Shown in pieces: positions 8,758 to 16,418 of a stretch of 64,000 nucleotides of DNA. The translations under genes and the position numbers were made by a program. Below the pieces are notes generated by a model, which saw nothing but the letters and a program-made list of their open reading frames with translations, was not told the origin of the DNA and made no database searches. Positions within the stretch are counted from its first letter, which is position 1; the number at the start of each line of letters is the position of its first letter. The stretch comes from Candidatus Acetatifactor stercoripullorum (GTDB taxonomy: Bacteria > Bacillota > Clostridia > Lachnospirales > Lachnospiraceae), in contig DXGH01000012.1 of NCBI GenBank assembly GCA_019114005.1, forward strand, positions 1-64,000. The letters run 5' to 3'.

Positions 8758-9498
8758 ATGGCGTATCAGGAATTTACCATAGAGGGCAGAAATGCGGTGC
8801 TGGAGGCGTTTAGGGCGGGCAAAACCATAGACAAGCTGTTTTTATTGGACGGCTGTAAGGACGGCCCCATTCTCAGCATCAAACGGGAGGCGGCGAAGGG
8901 GGACTGCCAGATCAAATATGTAACCAGGGAACGTCTGGACCAGATGTCGGAAACAGGAAGGCATCAGGGAGTGATCGCCGTTGCAGCCGCCTATGAGTAT
9001 GCCCAGGTGGAGGACATGCTTCGGGCCGCAAAGGAGAAGGGGGAGCCTCCCTTTTTATTTCTTCTGGACAATATCGAGGATCCGCATAATCTGGGCGCGA
9101 TCATCCGCACTGCCAATCTGGCGGGGGCCCATGGAGTAATTATCCCCAAAAACCGGGCTGTGGGACTGACGGCGGCGGTGGCAAGAACCTCCGCAGGAGC
9201 TTTGAACTATACGCCTGTGGCGAAGGTGACCAATCTGGCAAAGACCATTGAAGCGCTGAAAAAGGAGGGGCTTTGGTTTGTCTGTGCCGATATGGGGGGA
9301 ACCATTATGTATCAGCTTGACTTGAAAGGGCCCATCGGTCTTGTGATCGGCAGTGAGGGAGAGGGCGTGGGCCGGCTTGTGAAGGAAAAGTGTGATATGA
9401 CGGCGGCCATACCTATGAAGGGAAATATTGATTCTCTCAATGCATCTGTTGCCGCCGGAGTGCTGGCCTATGAAATTGTGAGACAGAGAATGGCGTAA
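8758..9498 (+). CDS. rlmB: 23S rRNA 2'-O-ribose guanosine methyltransferase (SpoU/TrmH family)
   Basis: A SAM-dependent 2'-O-methyltransferase with the SPOUT knot. The 246-residue protein has the N-terminal substrate-binding domain (EGRNAVLEAF), then the three SpoU motifs: NIEDPHNLGAIIRTA, IGSEGEGVGR and SLNASVAAGVLAYE. ATG 8758 is preferred over a GTG at 8701, because the extra N-terminus would be a run of K/E/G translated from purine-rich spacer that contains the AGGAAAGAG ribosome binding site. It is the fourth gene of the T-box operon. The exact target base is by homology only. Confidence 0.92.
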   Translation: MAYQEFTIEGRNAVLEAFRAGKTIDKLFLLDGCKDGPILSIKREAAKGDCQIKYVTRERLDQMSETGRHQGVIAVAAAYEYAQVEDMLRAAKEKGEPPFLFLLDNIEDPHNLGAIIRTANLAGAHGVIIPKNRAVGLTAAVARTSAGALNYTPVAKVTNLAKTIEALKKEGLWFVCADMGGTIMYQLDLKGPIGLVIGSEGEGVGRLVKEKCDMTAAIPMKGNIDSLNASVAAGVLAYEIVRQRMA

Positions 9499-9514
9499 GC
9501 CGGGAGGTGTCGTT

Positions 9515-10132
9515 GTGACAGAAGCGGAGCGATATGGAAATGCCGGGGATGAGGAGCTGATTCTTCGCCTGAGAGACGGAGAGCAGGCTATCATGGATTA
9601 TATCTGTAATAAGTACAAAAATCTGGTCCGCAGCAAGGCGAAGTCCATGTTTATTTTGGGCGGCGACAATGATGATCTGATTCAGGAGGGGATGATCGGG
9701 CTGTTTAAGGCGGTCCGGGATTATGACAGCGGCAGGGATGCCAGCTTTTACACCTTTGCGGATTTGTGCATCAGCCGTCAGATGTATACTGCAGTGCGGG
9801 CGTCAGGCAGACAGAAGCATTTTCCCCTGAACAATTATGTGTCGCTGGACAGCGCCCCCGGACAGCAGGCGGATCAGGAGGAGCTGCGGCTGTTTGAAGC
9901 GCTGGCGGCCCGGGCGGAATTAAATCCGGAGGCAGTGTTTTTGGACAAGGAGAGGGTGGCTTATCTGGAAAATACCATTGAAAATGAACTCAGCGCCTTT
10001 GAAAAACAGGTATTGGATTTGTATATGACGGGCATGAGCTATACACAGATTGCAAAGGTGCTGGGCCGGGATGAGAAATCCACGGATAATGCACTGCAGC
10101 GCCTTAAGAGCAAGATCAGAAAGCGGCTTTGA
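9515..10132 (+). CDS. sigH: RNA polymerase sigma-H factor (stationary phase/sporulation)
   Basis: A 205-residue sigma-70 family protein of the SigH (sigma-30) type that directs early sporulation and transition-state genes. Region 2 is seen as DDLIQEGMIGLFKAVRDYD and FYTFADLCISRQMYTAVR, and region 4 as a C-terminal helix-turn-helix (MSYTQIAKVLGRDEKSTDNALQR, shown here by its ends M and R at about 173-195). Translation starts at GTG 9515, 6 bases after GGGAGGT. In B. subtilis rae1 (yacP) separates rlmB and sigH; here they are 16 bases apart and rae1 is missing. Confidence 0.94.
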   Translation: MTEAERYGNAGDEELILRLRDGEQAIMDYICNKYKNLVRSKAKSMFILGGDNDDLIQEGMIGLFKAVRDYDSGRDASFYTFADLCISRQMYTAVRASGRQKHFPLNNYVSLDSAPGQQADQEELRLFEALAARAELNPEAVFLDKERVAYLENTIENELSAFEKQVLDLYMTGMSYTQIAKVLGRDEKSTDNALQRLKSKIRKRL

Positions 10133-10170
10133 AGGCAGGTAAATTTGAAAGCAAGTGAATTTGAAAGCCA

Positions 10171-10199
10171 TTGAAGTATTGCCGCAATAGTGGTAAAAT
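10171..10199 (+). promoter_or_regulatory. SigA-type promoter of the chemoreceptor gene
   Basis: TTGAAG (10171-10176) and TAAAAT (10194-10199) with 17-base spacing, about 60 bases before the start codon. The preceding bases contain a short direct repeat, AATTTGAAAGC, at about 10142-10168. Confidence 0.6.
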
Positions 10200-10257
10200 A
10201 ATTACATGGTTTCCTTATAAACACCTTTAGAAACCAGGAAGGAAAGGGTGCTCTTCA

Positions 10258-12414
10258 ATGGCTGGAAATGGTAAAAAAGAAAGAACAGTGGAACAAATGA
10301 AAGCAAATAGCGGAAAGAAACCTGACAATCAAAAGCGGAAAAATAATCAAAAACAGAAACGGGACAAAATAGCAGTTGGATTTTTCCGTGGAATTCAATT
10401 TAAGCTGATCGCTTCCTTTTTTGTGCCTGTGATCTGTATTGTGGCGCTGGGCGTATCTTCCTATCAAATGGCGGCCAACGCGGTATTTTCCAGTTATCAA
10501 AGCTCTATAGAGCAGACGATGCAGATGGTGGAGGATTATCTGAACCTGGTGCTGGATACAGAGCAGGCAAGCTACAGAAGTTATCTGCAGGATGACGAAT
10601 TAAAGCGTTATTTTTTAGGGAATATGACAGATGCTGTGGTTTATAAAGGACGGACCACCACGGAATTCAAACGTGCTGTGACAGGAGACGACCTTCTTGC
10701 AAATGTGTTTTTTATTTCTCAGAGCGAGGAACCCATTGCAACAGTGGATTTGACCGGAACAGAGGCCTATGAAGCTTTTGTGGCTACACCTCAGGGAGAA
10801 CTGGCACAGGCCAATGCCACAAAATATCTTTTGTTTGGTAACCAGTCTGATGCGGATGGGGCTTTGGGTGTGGACAGCAGTAAGTATTCCATGCGTCTGG
10901 TAAAAAAGATGGTGGATTCTAACGGCTTTATGATTATTGACTTTGCCCATAATATTCTTCAGGACAGCCTGGGGGCGCTGAATGTAGGGGAAGGTACATA
11001 TGTTGGGCTGGTGACTTGTGACGGCGGGGAATTTTTGATGGAGAACGGACAGGTCATTGAACAGGAAGAAAAGGTGTTCTCGGGACAAGATTTTTACCAG
11101 AATGCGGTTTCTGCACTGTCAGCAGGAGGAGATGCCACAGCCGGCTTAAGCCAGGTGTCATACAACGGCAGCGATTACCATTTCTTCTACAGGGCGCTGG
11201 GAGACAGAGAGGCTGTGATCGCCGTGCTGGTTCCGGACAGCCAGATTCTGGCGCAGGCCGCAGATATCCGCCGCTTGACAGTTATCATTTCCGTGGCTGC
11301 AGTTATAATTGCCCTTGCCCTTGGCAGCGTTTTGGCAAAAAGCTTTGGCGGAACCATCCGTAAAATTGTAAAGTGCCTGAAGAAGATATCCGACGGCGAT
11401 CTGACAGTGGAAATCCAGTCCAGAAGAAAGGATGAATTCAGGCTTTTGACGGAGGGAATTTCAGGCATGGCATCCCATATGAAAAAGCTGCTTACCAATG
11501 TAAAGGAGGTCAGCGGAGAACTGACGACGGCAGCGGCAGAGGTGTCGGAGTCCTCGGAAATGTTTATGGATACTTCCAAAAACATTAAGGATTCCATCCA
11601 GGAGATTGAAAAGGGAGTACAGCTTTTAGACAAGGATTCGGCGGACTGCTTAAACCAGATGGATGGGCTTTCCTCCAAGATTACAAGCGTAACGGACAGC
11701 GCAGCACAGATATTGAAGATGACGGACGCCGCAGAGGCTTGTATTGCACAGGGCATGAACGCTACGGGAGAACTTACCTCCAGCGCGGTTTCTACTACCA
11801 GAATTACGGGAGAGGTAATCGGCGCCGTGGATGAGCTGGAGCAGAAAACCCGTTCCATTGGCCAGATCGTGGAAGTAATTAATGAAATTGCTTCCCAGAC
11901 CAATCTCCTGTCTCTGAATGCGTCTATTGAGGCTGCCCGGGCGGGCGCCAGTGGAAGAGGCTTTGCCGTAGTGGCCGAGGAAATCCGAAAGCTGGCGGAC
12001 CAGTCTCTTACGGCGGCAGGTGAGATTGCCAAAATTATTCAGGAAATGATTCAAAATACCGGAAAGGTGTCTGAGATTGCCAAGGAGGCGGAAAGCGTGG
12101 TGGCTACCCAGTCGGATGCGGTGAATGCAACCATAGATTCCTTCCGGGAGATTGAGAGACAGGTGTCGGGGCTGCTGGAAGCCTTGCAGCTGATTAACGA
12201 CAGCGTAAAGGATATGGACAGCGACCGCTCGGCGACTCTTGGCTCTGTGGAAAGCATTTCTTCAGTTTCCGCACAGACGGCTTCCTCCTCCATGGAGGTA
12301 TACGGCGCTGCAGACAAGCAGCTGGAGGCTGTTACAAGACTGGAGGATGCTTCAGAGCAGATGCAGAAGAGAGCGCTTCAGCTGAGCGATACACTGAAAC
12401 AGTTTAAACTGTAA
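10258..12414 (+). CDS. Methyl-accepting chemotaxis protein
   Basis: A 718-residue transmembrane chemoreceptor. After a charged, K/Q-rich N-terminus of about 45 residues comes one membrane helix ([16 protein letters not shown]), an extracytoplasmic sensor of about 270 residues, and a second helix ([20 protein letters not shown], about 340-360). A HAMP domain follows ([15 protein letters not shown]), then the long methyl-accepting coiled coil. The conserved signalling hairpin is at about 540-575 ([20 protein letters not shown], then [15 protein letters not shown]). It would relay ligand binding to CheA/CheW; no che or flagellar genes lie nearby. The ligand cannot be read from the sequence. The gene stands alone with its own promoter. 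Confidence 0.93.
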   Translation: MAGNGKKERTVEQMKANSGKKPDNQKRKNNQKQKRDKIAVGFFRGIQFKLIASFFVPVICIVALGVSSYQMAANAVFSSYQSSIEQTMQMVEDYLNLVLDTEQASYRSYLQDDELKRYFLGNMTDAVVYKGRTTTEFKRAVTGDDLLANVFFISQSEEPIATVDLTGTEAYEAFVATPQGELAQANATKYLLFGNQSDADGALGVDSSKYSMRLVKKMVDSNGFMIIDFAHNILQDSLGALNVGEGTYVGLVTCDGGEFLMENGQVIEQEEKVFSGQDFYQNAVSALSAGGDATAGLSQVSYNGSDYHFFYRALGDREAVIAVLVPDSQILAQAADIRRLTVIISVAAVIIALALGSVLAKSFGGTIRKIVKCLKKISDGDLTVEIQSRRKDEFRLLTEGISGMASHMKKLLTNVKEVSGELTTAAAEVSESSEMFMDTSKNIKDSIQEIEKGVQLLDKDSADCLNQMDGLSSKITSVTDSAAQILKMTDAAEACIAQGMNATGELTSSAVSTTRITGEVIGAVDELEQKTRSIGQIVEVINEIASQTNLLSLNASIEAARAGASGRGFAVVAEEIRKLADQSLTAAGEIAKIIQEMIQNTGKVSEIAKEAESVVATQSDAVNATIDSFREIERQVSGLLEALQLINDSVKDMDSDRSATLGSVESISSVSAQTASSSMEVYGAADKQLEAVTRLEDASEQMQKRALQLSDTLKQFKL

Positions 12415-12440
12415 AAAGCGTAAACCGGCGTAATTTTTTG

Positions 12441-12469
12441 TTGACAAACGTCAGGTCTTTTGATAGAAT
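12441..12469 (+). promoter_or_regulatory. SigA-type promoter of the tRNA-Thr pair
   Basis: TTGACA (12441-12446), 17 bases, TAGAAT (12464-12469). A hairpin CACGGTGA...TCACCGTG (12474-12500) lies between the promoter and the first tRNA and may be a processing signal. Confidence 0.8.
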
Positions 12470-12503
12470 GTAACACGGTGATTGCCTGTCAGTCACCGTG
12501 AAT

Positions 12504-12576
12504 GCTGCTGTGGCTCAGTCGGTAGAGCGTCGCATTGGTAGTGCGGAGGTCACGGGTCCGATTCCCGTCAGCAGCT
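12504..12576 (+). tRNA. tRNA-Thr (anticodon GGT), copy 1
   Basis: A complete cloverleaf of 73 bases. The acceptor stem GCTGCTG pairs with CAGCAGC, the D arm is GCTC/GAGC, and the anticodon stem TCGCA/TGCGG has loop TTGGTAG giving anticodon GGT. The T arm is ACGGG/CCCGT and the discriminator is T. The CCA end is not encoded. It reads threonine ACC/ACU. Confidence 0.95.
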
Positions 12577-12606
12577 TTGGCGGGTGCTTTTTGTTGTTTT
12601 ATAATT

Positions 12607-12679
12607 GCTGCTGTGGCTCAGTCGGTAGAGCGTCGCATTGGTAGTGCGGAGGTCACGGGTCCGATTCCCGTCAGCAGCT
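12607..12679 (+). tRNA. tRNA-Thr (anticodon GGT), copy 2
   Basis: Identical in all 73 positions to the copy at 12504-12576, 30 bases downstream and in the same transcript. The pair looks like a recent tandem duplication. CCA is not encoded here either. Confidence 0.95.
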
Positions 12680-12711
12680 TTCACGTAAGGCATGAGCCGT
12701 GCAAAGGAAAA

Positions 12712-12758
12712 AACAGAACCGGGAATTTGAGCTTGCTTAAATCCCCGGTTCTGTTTTT
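12712..12758 (+). terminator. Rho-independent terminator of the tRNA operon
   Basis: AACAGAACCGGG plus AATTT (12712-12728) pairs with AAAT plus CCCCGGTTCTGTT (12739-12755) around a ten-base loop, followed by T residues. Confidence 0.9.
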
Positions 12759-12837
12759 CTTCCTTTATACGGCGAAGCCCGTGTACCTGCAAGGCATTTG
12801 CCGAGAAATCACTTGTCCTGATCTGCGGAAATAATTA

Positions 12838-12866
12838 TTGACACAGTGTCAGAGAAGCGGTATAAT
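12838..12866 (+). promoter_or_regulatory. Consensus SigA promoter of the TetR cassette
   Basis: TTGACA (12838-12843), 17 bases, TATAAT (12861-12866), a perfect match to consensus. The -35 is embedded in the first palindromic operator. Confidence 0.9.
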
Positions 12867-12887
12867 AATATTATTGACACGGTGTCA
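12839..12887. promoter_or_regulatory. Pair of TetR-type operators
   Basis: Two near-identical 13-bp palindromes, TGACACAGTGTCA (12839-12851) and TGACACGGTGTCA (12875-12887), centred 36 bp apart. The first overlaps the -35 and the second covers the predicted transcription start. A dimer at either would block RNA polymerase. The obvious ligand is the TetR protein encoded downstream, which implies autoregulation of the whole cassette. Confidence 0.85.
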
Positions 12888-12898
12888 GACATCGGGCA

Positions 12899-12991
12899 AT
12901 GAAGGACGGCAAGCTTGAGTTTCCCACCTATGAGTATCTGGAAACGGGAGATGTCCTTGGAAAATGCCTTTCTTTCAAGGAGAAACGATGA
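12899..12991 (+). CDS. Possible 30-codon leader ORF
   Basis: ATG at 12899 opens a 30-residue frame (MKDGKLEFPTYEYLETGD...) ending at TGA 12989-12991, inside the leader between the operators and the tetR-like gene. There is no strong ribosome binding site (only GGGC before the ATG). The composition looks protein-like, so it may be a small peptide or the remnant of a displaced gene. No function can be given. Confidence 0.25.
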   Translation: MKDGKLEFPTYEYLETGDVLGKCLSFKEKR

Positions 12992-13031
12992 AGCGTATCA
13001 GGCCGGACCTGGCGCCTTGGGGGAGAACGAT

Positions 13032-13655
13032 ATGACAAAGGAATCATTGGAGCTGATTGTCCAGAGAAAAAACGAAATCATAGATGCCTGCGAAATCCTT
13101 TATCGCACCAAGGGGTTTCGGGAAGTGACCATCAAGGACATCAGTACAGAAACCAGCTTCTCCCGGCCGTCGATCTACAACTACTTTGAGACAAAGGAAG
13201 AGATTTTTCTTGCCCTCCTGACCCGAGAATATGACCGATGGACGGAAAAGCTGAAAAAGGTGGGCTTCGGCGGACCCTGGAACCGGGATGAATTTGCGCA
13301 GGTGCTGGCGCACACTCTGGAGGATCAGGAGACTATGCTGAAGATTCAGACCATGAACCTGTATGAGATTGAGGAAAACAGCCGGGAAGAACGGCTCATG
13401 GAGTACAAGCGTGCTTTTTATCGTGCCATGACTGCCATTGACCACTGCCTGGAAGCTTATCGGCCCGGCATGGAAGAAACGGAAAAGCGTGATTTCCGTT
13501 ATGTTTTTTTCCCATTTCTCTATGGGATTTATGCGTATGCCCATCCCACTGGGAAGCAGCTTTCTGTTATGGAACAGGTGGGAATTCCCTCTGCGCAGAT
13601 GACGATTTATGAATTGGCATATCACTGCATCCGGCAGTTACTGCCGGAAAGCTAA
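13032..13655 (+). CDS. TetR/AcrR family transcriptional regulator
   Basis: A 207-residue one-domain repressor with an N-terminal helix-turn-helix (EVTIKDISTETSFSRPSIYN, about 33-52, then YFETKEEIFLALL) and a helical ligand-binding C-terminus. The start is the ATG at 13032 after GGGAGA; an in-frame ATG at 12915 gives an unrelated 39-residue extension. Two palindromic operators surround its promoter, so it probably represses itself together with the aldo-keto reductase and monooxygenase genes downstream. The inducer is unknown; the enzymes suggest a quinone or reactive carbonyl, which is inference. Confidence 0.9.
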   Translation: MTKESLELIVQRKNEIIDACEILYRTKGFREVTIKDISTETSFSRPSIYNYFETKEEIFLALLTREYDRWTEKLKKVGFGGPWNRDEFAQVLAHTLEDQETMLKIQTMNLYEIEENSREERLMEYKRAFYRAMTAIDHCLEAYRPGMEETEKRDFRYVFFPFLYGIYAYAHPTGKQLSVMEQVGIPSAQMTIYELAYHCIRQLLPES

Positions 13656-13671
13656 GGAGGCATCAGCAAAT

Positions 13672-14586
13672 ATGGAATATGCGAAATTAGGAAACACAGA
13701 TATTGAAGTATCAAGGCTCTGCGTAGGCTGCATGAGCTTTGGAAAGGCCGGTACGCTCCACGACTGGACAGTGGACGAGACCGAGACGGAGAAAATCGTA
13801 AAACACGCCTTAGACCTGGGCATCAACTTCTTCGACACTGCTAATGGCTATTCGGAAGGCACCAGCGAGGAATATTTAGGCCGGGCAATCAAGAAAAATA
13901 TAGCAAGAGATAAAGTGGTCATTGCATCAAAAGTTTACTTTAATCCCGGACGCCTCTCTGCAGAGGCCATCCACCGCGAGATTGACGGAAGCCTGAAACG
14001 GCTTGGCACGGATTATCTTGATTTGTACATTATCCATCGGTTTGACTATGATACTCCTATTGAGGAAACAATGAAAGCGTTGAACGATCTGGTGGCAGCC
14101 GGGAAGGTTCGTGCTATCGGTGCATCCGCTATGTACGGCTATCAGTTCTACAATATGCAGCTTGCTGCAAGAGACAATGGCTGGGTGCAGTTTGTGGCAA
14201 TGGAGAATCATTACAATCTCCTCTACCGGGAGGATGAGCGGGAGCTGATCCCTATCTGCCGCCAGATGAATGTTTCCCTCATGCCTTACAGTCCATTGGC
14301 GGCAGGGCATCTGGCCCGGCCGGAGTGGAAATCTGACTCCATCCGCAGCAAAACCGACCGGGCGGCCATGGGGAAATATGACAGTACAAAAGAGCAGGAT
14401 ATGGAGATTGTCCGCAGAGTCCATGCTCTTGCGCAAAAGTACGGTGTCAAAATGCAGCAAATCGCTCTGGCATGGGAGTGGGCGAAAGGCGTGACATCGC
14501 CTGTCTGGAAGAGCCATATGTACCCCATAGGATCGTCGGCGCAATCGATCGTAATCCGGAAGAAGGCGTTAAGCTGCTGGATGTAA
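13672..14586 (+). CDS. Aldo/keto reductase with damaged C-terminus
   Basis: An NADPH-dependent (beta/alpha)8 oxidoreductase acting on aldehydes or ketones. N-terminal CVGCMSFGK, FFDTANGYSEGTSEEYLGRA (with D and Y of the catalytic tetrad) and IIHRFDY are intact. After KGVTSP the frame reads PVWKSHMYPIGSS and ends. One frame over, starting at about 14496, the DNA encodes LEEPYVPHRIVGAIDRNPEE to a stop at 14592-14594, which is the expected family C-terminus. Roughly 40-45 codons between GVTSP and that tail, including the cofactor-phosphate-binding segment, appear deleted with a frame change. The 304-residue product probably binds NADPH poorly or is inactive. The ATG follows AAGGAGG, 17 bases after the tetR-like stop. 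Confidence 0.85.
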   Translation: MEYAKLGNTDIEVSRLCVGCMSFGKAGTLHDWTVDETETEKIVKHALDLGINFFDTANGYSEGTSEEYLGRAIKKNIARDKVVIASKVYFNPGRLSAEAIHREIDGSLKRLGTDYLDLYIIHRFDYDTPIEETMKALNDLVAAGKVRAIGASAMYGYQFYNMQLAARDNGWVQFVAMENHYNLLYREDERELIPICRQMNVSLMPYSPLAAGHLARPEWKSDSIRSKTDRAAMGKYDSTKEQDMEIVRRVHALAQKYGVKMQQIALAWEWAKGVTSPVWKSHMYPIGSSAQSIVIRKKALSCWM

Positions 14587-14613
14587 AGAAATAAAGGAAG
14601 TGAGGAAAGTACA

Positions 14614-14946
14614 ATGAGTATTACCATGAATCTCTATTATACCGGAAAGGATGGCAGCTCCCGCAAATTCGCCGAGGAGATGGAGCGCAGCGGGACAGCC
14701 GACCTGATTCGTGCGGAAGCTGGAAATGAAAAATACGACTACTTTTTCCCGATGAACGACCCGGAAACGGTTCTGCTGATTGACAGCTGGAAGGATCAAG
14801 AGTCCCTTGACATCCATCATGCCTCTCCCATGATGGGAACCATTGCCGCCCTTCGGGAAAAATACGACCTTCACATGAGAGCGGAAAGATATGTTTCGGA
14901 CAACGAAGGGATTCCCGATTCGGATTCAAAATTCATAAAGGAATAA
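14614..14946 (+). CDS. Antibiotic biosynthesis monooxygenase (ABM/YgiN-like) family protein
   Basis: A 110-residue ferredoxin-like fold protein of the ABM dimeric alpha/beta-barrel superfamily. It has the typical pattern: an N-terminal beta strand, a helix (SSRKFAEEMERS), FFPMNDPETVLLIDSWKD and IHHASPMMGTI. Members are cofactor-free quinol monooxygenases or heme/aldehyde-related enzymes. Third gene of the TetR cassette, 27 bases after the aldo-keto reductase, preceded by GGAAGTGAGG. The substrate cannot be read from the sequence. Confidence 0.8.
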   Translation: MSITMNLYYTGKDGSSRKFAEEMERSGTADLIRAEAGNEKYDYFFPMNDPETVLLIDSWKDQESLDIHHASPMMGTIAALREKYDLHMRAERYVSDNEGIPDSDSKFIKE

Positions 14947-15011
14947 ATGGGAGAAATCAAGAGAGTAATATGATATAATGTAGGGGACTTTTGATAGGAG
15001 GATATTTTGCT

Positions 15012-15674
15012 ATGCAGTATTTCATATCATTTTTGGAAGGGATTATTACTTTTATATCCCCCTGTCTGCTGCCTATGCTTCCCATTTACATTTCCTTTTT
15101 TGCAGGAGGGGGAGAGCGCAGCACAAAAAAGACACTGACAGGGGCCCTGGGCTTTGTGCTCGGCTTTACGGTGGTCTTTGTGGCAATGGGGGCGCTTGCG
15201 GGAACCGTGGGAAGCTTTTTGAGAGAATATCAGACGGCTGTCAACATTGTGTCAGGCTTGATTGTTGTGTTTTTCGGCCTGCATTTTCTCGGGGTGATCA
15301 AAATCAATCTGTTTCGGGGAAACAGACGGAGCGTCAATACAGAAAATATGGGCTTTTTTTCTGCCGCCTTGTTCGGAATTGTATTTTCCCTGGGCTGGAC
15401 GCCCTGTGTGGGCGCTTTTCTGGGCTCGGCGCTGATGCTTGCCTCCCAGCAGGGACATGTGGCCACGGGCATGCTGATGCTCTTGTGCTACTCTCTGGGA
15501 CTGGGACTGCCTTTTTTGATCAGCGCACTTTTGATTGATAAATTGAAGAGTACATTTGACTTTATTAAGAGAAACTATAAAATAATCAATCTGATCTGCG
15601 GCGGACTGTTGATTGTGGTGGGTATTTCCATGATGACAGGGCTGATGGGAAGGCTGCTGGCGTTTTTGAGTTAG
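15012..15674 (+). CDS. CcdA/DsbD-like thiol-disulfide transport membrane protein
   Basis: A 220-residue protein with six predicted membrane helices, passing reducing equivalents from cytoplasmic thioredoxin to the outside. The conserved ISPCLLPMLPIY in helix 1 and GWTPCVGAFLGSAL in helix 4 supply the paired cysteines of the CcdA family. ATG 15012 is chosen because AGGAGG (14997-15002) lies 9 bases upstream; an in-frame TTG at 14991 would overlap that site. It is followed after 8 bases by a TlpA-like thioredoxin, its natural electron acceptor. Confidence 0.9.
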   Translation: MQYFISFLEGIITFISPCLLPMLPIYISFFAGGGERSTKKTLTGALGFVLGFTVVFVAMGALAGTVGSFLREYQTAVNIVSGLIVVFFGLHFLGVIKINLFRGNRRSVNTENMGFFSAALFGIVFSLGWTPCVGAFLGSALMLASQQGHVATGMLMLLCYSLGLGLPFLISALLIDKLKSTFDFIKRNYKIINLICGGLLIVVGISMMTGLMGRLLAFLS

Positions 15675-15682
15675 GAGGGATT

Positions 15683-16333
15683 ATGAAAAACAAAAAGGGA
15701 TTTGTTGCGCTTCTGGCAGCCTTGGTGCTGCTTTTGGCAGGAGCCATGATTTTATATCAGTTTCTGGCAAAGAACCGGCAGCCGGACATGCTGGGGGCTG
15801 TGGAGGAAGGCGCAGCGGAAGAAACGGATGCGGGAGAGAATGCACAGGCGGGGCAGCAGACGGCCTCCGGGGAAGAGACAGAGGACACCGCACAAGGCTC
15901 CGGTGTGGCTGCACCGGACTTCACGGTACTGGATGCCCAGGGAAACGAGGTAAAGCTGTCGGATTTTCAGGGAAAGCCGGTGGTGCTGAACTTCTGGGCC
16001 AGCTGGTGCGGTCCCTGTAAAAGCGAAATGCCTGACTTTGACGCCGCATATGCGGAATATGGAGAGGAAGTCCAGTTTATGATGATAAATCTCACAGACG
16101 GCTCCCGGGAGACTTTAGAGACGGCGGCGGAATTTGTGGAGGAGCAGGGGTATTCTTTTCCTGTCTATTATGATACTGAGTCCCAGGGGGCCATTGCATA
16201 CGGCGTTATGGCAATTCCAACCACATACTTTATTGATGCTCAGGGAAATGCAGTTGCCCGGGCCATGTCCGCCTTGGACAGGGAGACTTTGGAACAGGGA
16301 ATCGGAATGATTTTGGAGTCTGTATCTGATTAA
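15683..16333 (+). CDS. Membrane-anchored TlpA/ResA-like thiol-disulfide oxidoreductase
   Basis: A 216-residue extracytoplasmic thioredoxin-fold protein. One N-terminal membrane anchor (about 7-27) is followed by a Glu/Ala/Thr-rich linker to about residue 72. The thioredoxin domain follows, with LNFWASWCGPCKSEMP (active-site CGPC) and the cis-proline segment AIPTTYFID. The CcdA-like protein just upstream would keep it reduced. It may reduce disulfides of secreted proteins or act in peroxide defence. There is no lipobox cysteine, so it is anchored by the helix. Both genes form one operon. Confidence 0.92.
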   Translation: MKNKKGFVALLAALVLLLAGAMILYQFLAKNRQPDMLGAVEEGAAEETDAGENAQAGQQTASGEETEDTAQGSGVAAPDFTVLDAQGNEVKLSDFQGKPVVLNFWASWCGPCKSEMPDFDAAYAEYGEEVQFMMINLTDGSRETLETAAEFVEEQGYSFPVYYDTESQGAIAYGVMAIPTTYFIDAQGNAVARAMSALDRETLEQGIGMILESVSD

Positions 16334-16347
16334 GAAAATGCAGGGAT

Positions 16348-16375
16348 GCAGGAACGCAGGAACGCAGGAACGCAG
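16348..16375. repeat. 8-bp tandem repeat
   Basis: GCAGGAAC is repeated 3.5 times directly after the tlpA-like stop codon. It is a short simple repeat likely to vary in copy number between strains. Confidence 0.8.
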
Positions 16376-16418
16376 AGGAAGTCGGAAATATGCTTTGCTG
16401 AGATGGGGCTTTGGCAGG

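Noticed and set aside
12568..12792. 74-codon minus-strand frame over the tRNA-Thr genes
   Set aside because: The peptide (GNRTRDLRTTNATLYRLSHS) is the familiar false protein from the complement of a tRNA; the tRNA cloverleaf explains the bases.
16348..16375. Start of a CRISPR array
   Set aside because: Units of 8 bp without spacers; a simple tandem repeat.
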